From assembly GCF_001456025.1 (NCBI RefSeq), contig NZ_LMTZ01000055.1:1-64000 (forward strand): a stretch of DNA of 64,000 nucleotides, in the 5' to 3' direction. Positions within the stretch are counted from its first letter, which is position 1. Every line of letters begins with the position of its first letter. This DNA is from Mastigocoleus testarum BC008. Its GTDB lineage: Bacteria > Cyanobacteriota > Cyanobacteriia > Cyanobacteriales > Nostocaceae. The notes beneath the pieces were generated by a model. It did not search any database, had not been told where the DNA came from, and saw only the letters and a list, made by a program, of their open reading frames with translations. The translations under genes and the position numbers were made by a program. This document shows, piece by piece, positions 6,375 to 18,500 of this stretch.

Positions 6375-8738
6375 CTAAAGATAAAGCCTGCACCAACGTT
6401 CCATTTCCCACAATACGTGGGCTACAGCTTCGCGGGAACTGTAACTGTGACGCTCAAATGGTAGTGATACCCATCTCACATTTCCCCCAAGTCCTTTAAG
6501 TGCTTGATAGAGTCGTTTGGTTTGTAATGGGTATGTACTGTGATGATCGTCGCTTGCACCGTGGATTAGTAATAGCGGAACTTTAACTTTATCAACGTGG
6601 GTAAAGGGAGACATTTGAGTATAGATTTCTTGTGCTTCCCAATAATTACGTTGTTCTTCTTGAAAACCAAAGGGAGTTAAGGTTCGGTTATAGGCTCCGC
6701 TACGAGCGATTCCCATTTTAAATAAATCTGTATGGGCTAGTAAATTTACTGTGGTGAAAGCTCCATAGGAGTGACCCCCAACACCAATTCTTTTCGGATC
6801 GGCGACACCGCGTTCTACTACGCAATCTACTGCTGCTTGGGCTCCTGCAATTAATTGTTCTACGTAGGTGTCATTGGGCTCGGTATCTCCTTCGCCAATT
6901 ATTGGTAGGGTGGGACCGCTTAAAATTCCGTATCCTTGGGTGAGGAGAAATAAAACTGAAGCTCCCCAAGGACGAACAAAAGCATTTTCTGCTGTGGTTA
7001 CCTGTCCTGCGAATTCAGCATCTTTAAATTCTCTCGGGTATACCCAAAATAGTAATGGTAATGGTCCGTCGCGTTCGGCACTATAACCGGGGGGTAAATA
7101 AAGTTTTGCTGAAAGTTTAACGCCATCTGCTCGCTGATATTTAAGCAATTCTTTTTGCATCCCGGCTAATTGGGGTGCAGGGTCTTGGTTATTTGTGAGG
7201 GCGGTTTTATTGGTGCGATCGCTAAGATTAAATAAAAAGTAGTTTAGTGGTTCTGTTGGGGATTGACGATTGGTAATTACAGTTTGGTTTTCCGGGTCGA
7301 GCAAATAGGAAATACCTTCAAAATAAGGGTCTTGACATTGCCATAAACGCTCTGTTTCCGCTGTTTCTAAATTAAATTTATCTAAAAAGGGGTATACACC
7401 TTTAGGCGATGCACCGCGACCGCTCAGATAAATGGTGTTATCTTCTGGTGCAAAGCGCAAAACTCTGTATCCATATTTCCCTGTGGTCATCAGGGGAACG
7501 CCCGGGGAATTGTATCTGTCCTCAGTGCTACGATCAAATAAAAGTTTTGCTGGTGTTTCAGGTTGCTGGGGATTAATACGCCAAGTTCTTTGTTTGCGGG
7601 TGTCGTACCATCCTTCTACAACTACAGCAAGGTCATCTTTACCCCAACGAATGCTACGAAACCGATATTGCGATCGCCAAATTTGTTTGGGTTCCTCAGT
7701 AAAAGGAGCATCTAACTCAAATAAAACATCCCGAAAAGGTACTTCATTTTTGGGGTCTCCTTCATCTAAAGCTTCTACCCAATACAAGGTCGCCGGACGA
7801 TCCCCACGCCAATTAATTTTTCTCGGACCTTGGCGTACTGTTTCATGTTTGGTGGAAGGTCGTTCGTAGGTGGGTAGGTCAGCAAGTTGATAAATCAATT
7901 TTCCAGTATCATCAATTATCTCGACTCGCAGGGGAAAACAAGAAGCTCGAACTTCATGGGAAAATGGACGATGTATTGTGGTTAATAAAATAAATTTACC
8001 GTCAGGTGACGGTGTTGCTGCGTAGATCGCAGATGGAGCCAACAAGTCCAAGTTATTACATGCACCATCCAGAGTAACCTTACTCAATACACAGGTTAGA
8101 TAATACTCAAATAGCACCTCATCATATTCAGTTTTTAGTAAATGGGTGTGAGTGCGTTCTGGTCTTTTTTGACCTTGATTTTCCTGAATTAACGGTCCTG
8201 GAGGAATTTCGGGTATAATGGGAGGTTCCCCACGTTGAGGAGGTACGCATTTGCAGATCAGCGCATTATTATTTAACCAACTATAAGGAGAACCCCAAAC
8301 TCCATTTAAGATAGGTTCGGTTAGGCGTTGGGTTACTCCTTGCTTGAGATCCAAAACCCACAGTTCCAAACCATCGGGCTGAGTTAAGGTAAACGCCAGT
8401 TTTTGACTATCAGTTGACCACCTCAAAAAATCAATTTGGGCATTTTGCGGTAAATTTGCAGTTACAACATCTGTAGAAGCTAATTTCCGATACTTTAAAA
8501 TATGGTAGGGACTGTAACGAGCTGGTCCATTGGATTGGGGATGCCAACGCAATCCCGCTAATGCCATAGTTTTCTGTACAGATTGAGCAATTGGTACAAA
8601 CGAAACTCTTTCCAGTTCTACCATCCATTGCCGATCTGGAGAAAGAAATACCAGTGGAGGGGGTGGAGAATTAAGAATTTGATTTATCGGATCTGGAGGA
8701 GATTGCCAAACTCGATCTTGATGAGAAGAATCAATCAT
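6375..8738 (-). CDS. S9-family serine peptidase (prolyl-oligopeptidase fold, glutamyl endopeptidase-like)
   Basis: The 787-residue protein lacks a signal peptide. Roughly residues 60-520 form the beta-propeller (repeated strands such as DFLRWSTDSQKLAFT and SPDGKFILLTTIHRPFSH). The C-terminal third is an alpha/beta hydrolase with the nucleophile in GVGGHSYGAFTT (around residue 655), the acid in LLIHGASDDHHS (around 730) and the histidine in FERHSYSSREA (around 760). The overall pattern fits the S9D glutamyl-endopeptidase group found in cyanobacteria and chloroplasts, where it degrades peptides in the stroma or cytoplasm. The substrate preference is inferred from family only. It converges with ycf37 and is separated from chlB by 558 bp. 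Confidence 0.85.
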   Translation of the reverse strand: MIDSSHQDRVWQSPPDPINQILNSPPPPLVFLSPDRQWMVELERVSFVPIAQSVQKTMALAGLRWHPQSNGPARYSPYHILKYRKLASTDVVTANLPQNAQIDFLRWSTDSQKLAFTLTQPDGLELWVLDLKQGVTQRLTEPILNGVWGSPYSWLNNNALICKCVPPQRGEPPIIPEIPPGPLIQENQGQKRPERTHTHLLKTEYDEVLFEYYLTCVLSKVTLDGACNNLDLLAPSAIYAATPSPDGKFILLTTIHRPFSHEVRASCFPLRVEIIDDTGKLIYQLADLPTYERPSTKHETVRQGPRKINWRGDRPATLYWVEALDEGDPKNEVPFRDVLFELDAPFTEEPKQIWRSQYRFRSIRWGKDDLAVVVEGWYDTRKQRTWRINPQQPETPAKLLFDRSTEDRYNSPGVPLMTTGKYGYRVLRFAPEDNTIYLSGRGASPKGVYPFLDKFNLETAETERLWQCQDPYFEGISYLLDPENQTVITNRQSPTEPLNYFLFNLSDRTNKTALTNNQDPAPQLAGMQKELLKYQRADGVKLSAKLYLPPGYSAERDGPLPLLFWVYPREFKDAEFAGQVTTAENAFVRPWGASVLFLLTQGYGILSGPTLPIIGEGDTEPNDTYVEQLIAGAQAAVDCVVERGVADPKRIGVGGHSYGAFTTVNLLAHTDLFKMGIARSGAYNRTLTPFGFQEEQRNYWEAQEIYTQMSPFTHVDKVKVPLLLIHGASDDHHSTYPLQTKRLYQALKGLGGNVRWVSLPFERHSYSSREAVAHVLWEMERWCRLYL

Positions 8739-9296
8739 GTGTAGTGGGATTAAATAGGACTCATCCGGTTACGAGTCAGCGATCGGGAGTGAAAGGTGCG
8801 CGCTATATGTAAGGCGCTATATATAAAATCTCTCTGACTCTCGATCCCCAGGATGAAGATTTCTTGATGCTAGTTTTTAGATCCTAGCTTTTAGCACAAT
8901 ACGGTTCAGATAAGGATAAATTTCTTGCTAGAGACGTACTGTGGTAAGTCTCTACAGTTTTATTTTTTTGAAAAAAATATTAACTGAACTGTATTGGTTT
9001 ATAGCAACTATTTTATTTATAACTATTTTACTGGTATGCAATCTCACTTCACTGGAAAAGCTTCAAAATATACACATTAAATTATGTTATCAGTTTGACT
9101 ATTTTCCCTATTATTCCGTGAAAATTGGGGATTAGCGATGGCTATTAAAAGTAAAAAGTAAAAGTAAAAAGTAAGAACTAACCAATCCCCATATGCCGTA
9201 AGGCGGCACGCAGTGCTATCCCTAGTCCCTAATCCCCATTCGCCGTTAGGCGCGGGCTCACCCTAATCCCCAATCCCCATAAAGAGAGAGATAAAC
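8739..9296 (+). promoter_or_regulatory. divergent intergenic region with palindromic and heptamer repeats, chlB upstream region
   Basis: This 558-bp gap lies between divergent genes. Near 9150-9290 it holds AAAGTAAAAAGTA-type runs and CCAATCCCC/CCTAATCCCC heptamers, interrupted by two small GC-rich palindromic inserts (GCCGTAAGGCGGCACGCAG near 9193 and CGCCGTTAGGCGCGG near 9241). A GTG-started 64-codon hydrophobic frame at 8941-9135 is noted but not accepted. Promoters for both genes should be here, but none is distinctive. Confidence 0.55.
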
Positions 9297-10823
9297 ATGA
9301 AATTAGCTTATTGGATGTATGCAGGTCCTGCCCATATTGGCACTTTAAGAGTCGCTAGTTCCTTTAAAAATGTTCATGCAATTATGCATGCTCCATTAGG
9401 AGATGACTATTTTAATGTTATGCGCTCAATGTTAGAGCGGGAGCGGGACTTTACCCCAGTAACAGCAAGCGTCGTAGACCGCCATGTTTTGGCGCGAGGT
9501 TCTCAGGAAAAGGTGGTGGATAACATCACTCGCAAAGATTCTGAAGATAATCCGGATTTAATTATCTTGACTCCCACTTGCACCTCCAGCATCCTCCAAG
9601 AAGATTTGCAAAATTTTGTTGACAGGGCGCAGATGGACTCTAAGGGTGATGTGATGTTAGCAGATGTCAATCACTATCGCGTCAACGAACTGCAAGCAGC
9701 AGATCGTACCTTACAACAAGTTGTTCAGTATTACACTGAAAAAGCTCGCAAAAAAGGCGACTTACCACAAGGAAAAACTGAAAAACCTTCCGTTAACATT
9801 ATCGGTATTTCCACCCTTGGTTTCCACAATCAACACGACTGCACCGAGTTGAAAAAATTGATGGGAGATTTGGGAATTGAAGTAAATGTTGTAATTCCCG
9901 ATGGTGCTTCCGTTCATGAGTTAAAGAATCTATCTCGGGCTTGGTTTAACCTCGTACCTTATCGGGAACTAGGTATGATGGCGGTTGAATACTTAGCAAA
10001 AGAATTTGAAATGCCCTATGTAGATATTACGCCTATGGGTGTAGTGGAAACTGCTCGGTGCATTCGTAAAATTCAACAGGTAATTAATCAGCAAGGTGCG
10101 GATGTTAATTATGAAGCATTTATTGAAGACCAAACCTTGCATGTATCTCAAGCTGCTTGGTTTTCCCGTTCCATTGACTGTCAAAACTTAACTGGGAAAA
10201 AAGCAGTTGTATTTGGCGACAATACCCACGCTGCAGCAATGACGAAAATCTTGGCGCGGGAAATGGGTATTCACGTTGTTTGGGCGGGAACTTATTGTAA
10301 ATATGATGCTGATTGGTTCCGGGAACAGGTGAGCGAATACTGTGATGAAGTTCTAATTACCGATGACCACGGCGAAATTGGCGATGCGATCGCACGGGTT
10401 GAACCTTCAGCAATTTTCGGTACCCAAATGGAACGCCATGTGGGTAAACGTCTGAATATCCCTTGCGGTGTAATTGCTGCTCCAATCCACATTCAAAATT
10501 TCCCCATTGGTTACAAACCATTCATGGGTTATGAAGGTACCAACCAAGTTGCAGATTTAGTATATAATTCCTTCACCTTGGGAATGGAAGATCATCTTCT
10601 AGAAATCTTCGGGGGACATGACACCAAAGAAGTAATTACTAAAGGTATATCTGCTGATTCCGATCTTAACTGGACAAAAGATGGTTTAGCAGAATTAAAC
10701 AAAATACCTGGTTTTGTACGCGGTAAAGTGAAGCGCAACACTGAGAAATTTGCTCGCGATCGCGGAATTAAAAATATTGATGTTGAGGTACTCTATGCTG
10801 CGAAAGAATCTGTAGGTGCTTAG
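9297..10823 (+). CDS. chlB: light-independent protochlorophyllide reductase subunit B
   Basis: The 508-residue protein opens [18 protein letters not shown], the ChlB/BchB signature. With ChlN it forms the catalytic component of DPOR, which reduces ring D of protochlorophyllide in the dark using electrons from the ChlL iron protein. Asp36 in HAPLGDDYF is the expected aspartate ligand to the shared [4Fe-4S] cluster, the remaining ligands being cysteines of Chl[14 protein letters not shown] and the later [20 protein letters not shown] block are characteristic, and the family's basic C-terminal extension is present. chlL and chlN are not in the window, so chlB stands alone here. The start follows a modest AGAGAGAG purine tract. 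Confidence 0.98.
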   Translation: MKLAYWMYAGPAHIGTLRVASSFKNVHAIMHAPLGDDYFNVMRSMLERERDFTPVTASVVDRHVLARGSQEKVVDNITRKDSEDNPDLIILTPTCTSSILQEDLQNFVDRAQMDSKGDVMLADVNHYRVNELQAADRTLQQVVQYYTEKARKKGDLPQGKTEKPSVNIIGISTLGFHNQHDCTELKKLMGDLGIEVNVVIPDGASVHELKNLSRAWFNLVPYRELGMMAVEYLAKEFEMPYVDITPMGVVETARCIRKIQQVINQQGADVNYEAFIEDQTLHVSQAAWFSRSIDCQNLTGKKAVVFGDNTHAAAMTKILAREMGIHVVWAGTYCKYDADWFREQVSEYCDEVLITDDHGEIGDAIARVEPSAIFGTQMERHVGKRLNIPCGVIAAPIHIQNFPIGYKPFMGYEGTNQVADLVYNSFTLGMEDHLLEIFGGHDTKEVITKGISADSDLNWTKDGLAELNKIPGFVRGKVKRNTEKFARDRGIKNIDVEVLYAAKESVGA

Positions 10824-10889
10824 GACTCTTTTTTGACTGGAAGTTTTAAAAATTAATCTCTGAGTGATACGACACAATTTTTATTTTCA

Positions 10890-10926
10890 GGTGCGTTACT
10901 AAGTATATGTAATGCACCATTTTGTT
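10890..10926 (+). terminator. probable terminator after chlB
   Basis: A 10-bp stem with one mismatch (GGTGCGTTAC / GTAATGCACC, 9-nt loop) is followed by ATTTTGTTATT, 67 bp after the chlB stop. Confidence 0.65.
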
Positions 10927-11126
10927 ATTGATATAACTATTCCAATTATCTTTGAAAAATCAGGAGACAGGAGAGTAGATTTATTAACCAATTTGTTAAT
11001 GAATTTATTAATTTAATTTAATTTGTTAGTTAGATTCTTTGTCGTTTCAAACTTTCCTGACAGTTTATATTCTTTCTTATTTTCGTATTAAAGTTTTTTT
11101 CAAATAAATAGTTCGTATGAACTAAA

Positions 11127-11507
11127 CTATTTATCAAGAACATAACTCCTAATTGATTCTAAATTGTCACCCACTTCTTGAATTAAATCATTAGCAACAT
11201 TTAAGTCTTTCAGCGTTGATACCAAGTGCTCAAATACTGCATCAAAATGTTCATCACTCAATCCAAATTCTTTAACTAAGTTTTGATGGGCTTTACGTAA
11301 TGAAAGACCTTGATAATATGAACTTCCACCAAATGTAAATTTTAAAAAAGCTGCCTGATGTTCCCGCTGTTTCTCCATATTAACTCCAGCGAAAAAATGA
11401 TTTATTCGGCTATCTTCCATAACTCGAAGATAAAACTTGTCAACAACAGCTTTAACTGCAGTCTCGCCGCCTAGTCGTTCAAAAAGTGTGCTAGTACGAA
11501 CGGTCAT
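11127..11507 (-). CDS. glbN: group I truncated haemoglobin (cyanoglobin)
   Basis: The 126-residue protein has the 2-on-2 globin pattern: LFERLGGETAVKAVVDKFY at the start, then HFFAGVNMEKQREHQAAFL, FGGSSYYQG, and LRKAHQNLV. His74 is the expected proximal haem ligand and His50 the distal histidine that makes some cyanobacterial GlbN bis-histidyl. The C-terminal histidine that is covalently attached to haem in Synechocystis GlbN is not seen. Members bind O2 and NO and are linked to nitrosative-stress protection or respiration. In Nostoc glbN sits among nif genes; here no nif gene is nearby. It is a single gene, pointing at chlB. Confidence 0.93.
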   Translation of the reverse strand: MTVRTSTLFERLGGETAVKAVVDKFYLRVMEDSRINHFFAGVNMEKQREHQAAFLKFTFGGSSYYQGLSLRKAHQNLVKEFGLSDEHFDAVFEHLVSTLKDLNVANDLIQEVGDNLESIRSYVLDK

Positions 11508-12520
11508 TTTTTAGGGTTCACATTAAAAATAAACACGATCAATTCTACTATTTTTCATTCAAATTATTATCTTTTTTCTCAGCAAATCAATACTCATGTA
11601 GTGAAAATTTTAGCTTGGTATTTTTTAATACAAATCTTGATGTATATAGAATATACTGCTTGAATTAATTTGATTAAATCATATTTTTTTATAAGGTATT
11701 TCATCATTTTATGTACTTATGATTTTACCTCGTTATTAATTATTTTTTGATAGCGCAAATATTTTGGAGTAAATACTACAAGTGTAAAAATTACATCCAA
11801 AGACAGATATAATTCATGTTTCTCATTGTATTTAGACTAATTTAGGGCTGTATCACATATATTTTGACATCTTAAAAATTGTGATATTTTGGTAGCGAAT
11901 AAAACCTTTATGTTGAGTCTGTGTCTCTAATAGTATTTTTTATTAACTGTAATTTAATCAATAATTTGATTATTATTGTTTACAATTTTTAGCTAGAAAT
12001 TATTATTACTAAAATTATTTTTTATAAAAAAATAAATTGTATTCGTAAGGTTACGAGTATATAAAACAACATTTGAATTTGCAAACTACATTATAGTAAT
12101 TCATCACCCTGATAGATAAAAACTCCACCACTGCAGCCAGATATTATCGCCTTTCATGTTGAAATATTTTTTACTTCTTTTGCTGACGTAACTAAAAGAG
12201 TAAAGAATTTTGTCTTTATTTTTTATACCGTAGTACAGCTAAATTTTATTTAACAAATGGTAACAGGCGGCTAGTACCCCAAAATTCGACATGTAGGAGT
12301 TATCAATTAGTTTGTTCGTAGAAAATACCTCTTGCAAAACTCCCACTATCTATCTCTAGATAGGCACCTATCTGATTCTAAATTCAATAAACTGCCATTT
12401 GAGTTAACTTGGGTCGCACTATTACTGTCATTAATCTTCAAACTATTGTTCGTCGACTTGAGGGTGCTTGCGGTACTGAACATTTGAGTGTCAAACCTAA
12501 TTTTTCAGAGGAGTGAAGCT
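11508..12520 (+). promoter_or_regulatory. 1-kb AT-rich region upstream of the NRPS operon
   Basis: No open frame of note lies in these bases, which are very AT-rich with many T-runs. Since glbN faces the other way, the promoter for the 32-kb NRPS operon must lie here, and the length suggests a long leader or several control sites. A clear Shine-Dalgarno sequence (CAGAGGAG) stands about 9 bases before the ATG at 12521. Confidence 0.5.
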
Positions 12521-15500
12521 ATGACAGCTGCTAGTGGGATCGCAACCTTTGTCGAATTACTACGCTACCGTGCTAGCATTCAGTACGAACAAACTGCTTA
12601 TACTTTTCTTGCTGATGGAGAAGTCGAAACGGGACGTTTGACTTACGGTGAGTTAGATTTACAAGCGCGGGTGATCGCTGCAAAACTCAAATCGCTTTGC
12701 GCTCCCAAAGATCGGGTTTTATTAATTTACCCATCAGGTTTAGAATTTATTAGCGCCTTTTTTGGTTGTTTGTATGCGGGAGTAGTAGCGGTTCCGGTTT
12801 CTCCTCCCCGACGTCATCAAAATTTATCCCGATGGAAAGCGGTTGCTATTGATGCTCAAGCGAGAGCAGCGCTGACAACTGAAAAGATGTTGGCTGAGCT
12901 TGAGCAGCGAGGTTTAAATAAGTTGGGTTTAAATCTGGAGTTGAATGAGTTACATTGGCTCGCAAGCGATTGTATTACTTCGGATAAGCCATCTGATTGG
13001 GTTTCTCCTGATGTAATGGAGGAGAGTTTAGCATTTTTGCAATACACTTCCGGTTCCACCGAAGCACCGAAGGGGGTAATGGTAACTCATGCTAATTTGC
13101 TTAATAATTCCGAAACAATAAAGCAAGCTCTCGGACATAACGAGCAGACAATTATGCTCAGTTGGTTACCAAATTACCACGACATGGGATTGATAGGGAA
13201 TATACTGCAAACAATCTATTTAGGAAGCTCATGTTTGTTGATGTCACCAACTGCTTTTTTGCAAAAGCCTTGGCTTTGGCTGCAAGCAATTTCTCGCTAC
13301 AAAGTTACGACAAGTGGAGGACCTAATTTTGCTTACGATTTATGTGTAAACAAGATTAAGCCTGACGAACTTGCGAATCTCGATCTAAGCAGTTGGGAAA
13401 AAGTTTTTAATGGGTCTGAACCGATTCGTGCGGATACCTTGGAAAAATTTGCCAATTATTTTAGTTCTTATGGATTTAGTTCAGAAGCTTTTTATCCTTG
13501 CTACGGGATGGCTGAGGTAACTTTATTGATTTCGGGTAGAGCGCAAGCCAAAAAGCCAGTAGTTCTTCAAGTTGACCGGAAAGCTCTCGAGCAAAACCGA
13601 GTTATTGTTGCATCTGACCCACAAAGTGCTCGGGCGATAGTTAGTTGCGGTAAAAGTTGGTTGGGACACGAAATAGTTATTGTTAACCCTGAAACTTTAG
13701 CTCGGTGTCAGGATGGAGAAGTGGGAGAGATTTGGGTCTCCGGGGAAAGTGTAGCTCGGGGATATTGGAATCGACCCCAAGAAACAAGAAAAATCTTTCA
13801 GGCTCGTTTAGATTCTCAAGGGAAAGATTTTCTCCGGACTGGTGATTTGGGATGCTGGCTTGATGGTGAGTTATTTATTACAGGTAGACTCAAAGATTTA
13901 ATTATTATCAGAGGTCGTAACTATTATCCTCAAGATATCGAATTGACTGTTGAGAAGAGCTATCCAGGCTTGAGACGAGGCTTTGGAGCAGCATTTTCTA
14001 TAGAGGTAAATGGGGTTGAACGGTTAGTTACGGTTCAGGAAGTAGAACGAACTTACCTGCGAAAGTTGGATAAAAATGAGACAATCAATGCGATTCGACG
14101 GGGTGTCTCCCTGGAACACGAGTTGGACGTTTATGCTGTTGTGTTGCTCAAGACTGGAAGTATTCAAAAAACCTCTAGTGGAAAAATTCAACGCCGTGCT
14201 TGTCGAGATGCTTTTTTACAGGGAAATTTATCCATAGTCGGAGATTGGAAGCAGGGATCAGCAGAGCAGGGGAGCAGTAGAGCAGAGGAGAAGATTTGGC
14301 TTTCTGGTGCGCAAAATCAAACTCAACAGGACTTGCACGCAGATAAGTCACTTACGGTTGAAAGCAATACTCAAGCTCTCAATTCTCATCACAACTTTAC
14401 AGGTCCCACTCAAAATCAAATTCAAAATCAAATTCAAAATCAAGCTAAAAACAGCGATCCATCTGTAGAGAAAAAATTACGCGTTCGCATTGCTCAAATT
14501 TTAGAATTCGACTCTACGGATATCAAAATCGAGCAACCTTTAACTAGTTTGGGGTTAAATTCTTTAAAAGCGATTGAAATTAAAAACTTTGTTGAAGCAC
14601 AATTTAATCTATTTTTACCAATTGAAAAATTCTGGGAAGATTTAAGTATTAAGGAACTAGTCAATTGGATTGATTTACAGCAGACATTTTCGACCCCAGA
14701 GGTTCCATCTGATGAGGTCTTTTCTCAAGGGGTAAACTCTGAGGGGATCGTCCTATCTTCCCCAAAGCAAATATCAAGTACGAGTTCTGCAACTAAAACC
14801 ACTGGAAATATAACTAACATGCAGTTCAGCCTGTTATATTTTTCTAGTAATGAGGCTGGATTTGAGAAAAATAAATATGAGCTACTGATTGAAGGAGCAA
14901 AGTTTGCCGACCGCCATGATTTTACTGCGGTATGGATACCGGAACGTCATTTTCATGCTTTTGGTGGTCTTTATCCCAATCCTTCTGTATTAGGTGGGGC
15001 TTTAGCGATGGTGACGGACCGGGTTCGTATCCGCGCTGGAAGTATTGTTCTACCGCTACATAATCCGATCCGAGTTGCTGAAGAATGGTCCGTCGTCGAT
15101 AATTTATCTCAAGGTAGAGTCGATCTAGCCTTTGCTAGAGGCTGGAATCCGAATGATTTTGTCATCTCTCCAGAGACATATGCTAACTCGAAAGATGTGA
15201 TGTATTCGAGTTTAGCTGCTGTCAGAAGGCTTTGGCGTGGGAAAAATCTACGGTTACCTAATGGAGTTGGTGAAGAAACTGAAGTTACAATTTATCCTTT
15301 ACCTTGTCAGCAGGAACTTTCAGTTTGGATAACTTGCACGGGTGGAAAGGAAAGGTTTATTGAGGCTGGGTATCGGGGCGTCAATATCCTTACAGCCCTA
15401 TTGTTTCAGCCCATAGAAGAGCTAGCCGAAAAAATATCTCTTTACCGTCAAGCTCGTAAAGAGCATGGTTACGATCCCGATACGGGACATGTAACATTAA

Positions 15501-18500
15501 TGTTACATACCTTTGTCAGTGAAGATTTGGGGACGGTACGTAAAAAGGTAAGACAACCGTTTATAGATTATTTAAAATCTTCCGTCAATTTATGGCGACA
15601 AGAAGCAAAAAGTTTAGACGATTTAAATGAGCAAGACCGAGAAGAGTTATTGAATTATGCTTTTGAGCGTTATTTTCAGACCAGTGCATTATTCGGTACT
15701 CCGGAAACTTGCTTGACGATGGTAAATCGACTCAAGGGGATTGGAGTTAATGAAATTGCTTGTCTAATTGATTTTGGAATAGATACAGATTCGGTGATGT
15801 CTGGTCTTTATTCCCTCAAGAAGTTGAAGCAGATTTCAACTAATTCTTTAAAGGGAGGGGGGGTAGCGGAGGAAGCAGAAGAAGCGGAGGAAGAAGGGGA
15901 GCAGGGAGTGCGGGGGGAGGGCGAAGATAAGGATAATATTATTGGCGATAGCTCTGGTGAAAATCTCGATGGATCCTATAGAGACTTAGCATGCTACATT
16001 TCCCACGAAAAGGCTGCGATCGCGGATAATTATTCTTCCCAGATTGATGTAAGTACGAGTTTGGTTAAATCTTATCCACTTTCTGAGGGACAAAAAGCTT
16101 TATGGTTTTTATACCAGTTAAATCCGGAAAGTGCTGCTTACAATACTGCTTTTACCGTTCGCATCCGTTCTAAGTTAGATATTGAAGCTTGGCATAGTGC
16201 TTTACAAGCTTTGGTGGAAAGACATCCAATTTTACGTAGTAGTTTTACTCAGCAGGGAGACGAACCGTCTCAGAAAGTTTATGATTCTCGCAAGATTAAT
16301 ATCGAGGAAATTGATGCTAAAGGTTGGACGCAGAAGGAATTAAAAGAAGAGGTAATTAAAGCCTATCGTCGTCCTTTGAGGTTAGAGAAAGGGGAAGTAT
16401 TAAGGGCGAGTTTGTTTACTCGTACACAACAAGATAGAGTATTTTTACTGACAATACATCACATTGTCCGCGATGGATGGTCGATGGGGATTTTGATTCA
16501 AGAGTTACGAGAACTTTATTTAGCTCAATTGCAGCAGCGAGAAGCATCTTTAGCTCCTCTAGAATACAATTACCAAGATTTCGTGCAATGGCAAACCGAG
16601 ATGTTGCAAAGTTCCCACAGGGAGCGCTTGGAGAATTACTGGTGCAAACAGTTAGCTGATGCAACACAGATTTTAGATTTACCCACAGATAGACCGCGTT
16701 CGCTTCACCAAAGTAATAATGGAAGGTCTTATACTTTTAAGTTGAGGAGTAGCATAACTCAACAACTTAAGGAGTTTGCTCGGGAAGAAAAAGCAACTTT
16801 ATATATGACTGTTTTGGCTGCTTTTCAAGTATTGTTGTATCGCTACACGGGTCAAACAGATATTTTAGTGGGTTCTCCTGCTATTGGTAGAAATCAAACT
16901 AAATTTGCTCAAACTGTCGGTTATTTTGTGAATCCGGTTGTTCTAAGGGCTAAGTTTACCGAAGATAATCTTAGCTTTAAGGCGTTTTTGGCTCAGGTGC
17001 GTCAGACAGTTTTAGAAGCGATAAGCGCTCATCAAGATTATCCTTTCCCTCTGTTGGTAGAACAGTTACAACCACAAAGAGATTCTAGTTATTCTCCTTT
17101 GTTTCAAGTGTCTTTTGTATTGCAAGAAAGGGAAGGTGAATTAGCAGAAATTACGGATTTGTTTGTACCTGAAGCTGGAAAAATTCAAGTTGATTGGAAT
17201 GGGTTAAAATTGGAGCCATTTCCAATTCCCCAAGAAGAAGGACAGTTCGATCTAGTTTTAGAGGTAATAGAAGGACACGACTCTCTACATTGTGTCTTTA
17301 AATACAATAGCAATCTGTTTGATCAAACTACTTTTGTGCGGATGTCTGAAAATTTCCAAACCTTACTGGAAGGAATTATCTGCAATCCGGAGCAAGAAAT
17401 AGTCAAATTACCTTTGCTTGCTGAAGTTGAGAAAAATCAGCTACTTAGAGAATGGAATTTGACTCAAGTTGAATATCCTCAAAATAAATGCATTCATCAG
17501 TTGTTCGAGGAGCAGGTAGAGAAAACTCCTGACGCAATCGCAGTAGTATTTAAAGAACGACAACTGAGCTATTCGGAGTTGAATCGTCGAGCAAATCAAT
17601 TAGCTCATTACTTGCAAAGTTTAGGGGTAGGAGCAGAAGTATTAGTAGGTTTATGTGTCGAACGCTCCCTGGAAATGGTAATAGGGTTACTCGCAATCCT
17701 CAAAGCGGGTGGTGCATACGTACCATTAGATCCGGCTTATCCCCGAGAGCGCTTAGAGTTTATGCTTTCGGATACTGGCGTTAAAGTACTGCTAACTCAA
17801 CAGAACTTATTGACGATTTTGCCAGAGTGTAGTTTAAACGCAAAATTAATTTGTCTCGATAACCCCAAAGAGGTTGCGCGCTCTAACGCGGTAAACCTAA
17901 CGCATCAGCGCGTGCTCAGCGATCACGACTGGGATACAATTTCTCAAACTTCTGCAGACAATTTATCTGAAGACAATTTAGTTAGTGCAGTCAAACTAGA
18001 AAATTTGGCTTATGTTATCTACACTTCTGGTTCCACAGGTAAACCAAAGGGAGTTTTAGTTCCTCATTCCGGACTAATAAACTTGACTTTTTGGCATCAA
18101 TCTGAGTTTAAAATTACTCCATTAGATAGAGCCACTCAATTAGCAGGAATTGCTTTTGATGCTGCGGGATGGGAGATTTGGCCTTATTTAACCACTGGAG
18201 CTAGTATTTATTTGGTTGAGTCTGAGATTGTTGTTTCGCCAATAGATTTACAAAATTGGTTAACGAATAAGGAAATTACAATTAGTTTTGTCCCGACCCC
18301 GTTAGCAGAAAAGTTATTATCTTTGGAATGGAGTAAAAATACAGCTTTGCGAATCATGTTGATTGGGGGAGATAAGCTTCATCAAGCTCCATCAGCATCA
18401 ATTCCTTTCCAGGTAATTAATAATTATGGTCCAACGGAGAATACTGTTGTTACTACTTCTGGGGTGGTTGTCGCTGACGAGGAAGTAGATAATGCACCTT

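Noticed and set aside
8941..9135. 64-codon hydrophobic frame with GTG start between the peptidase and chlB
   Set aside because: It has no Shine-Dalgarno sequence, its composition matches AT-rich non-coding DNA, and it runs into the repeat region.
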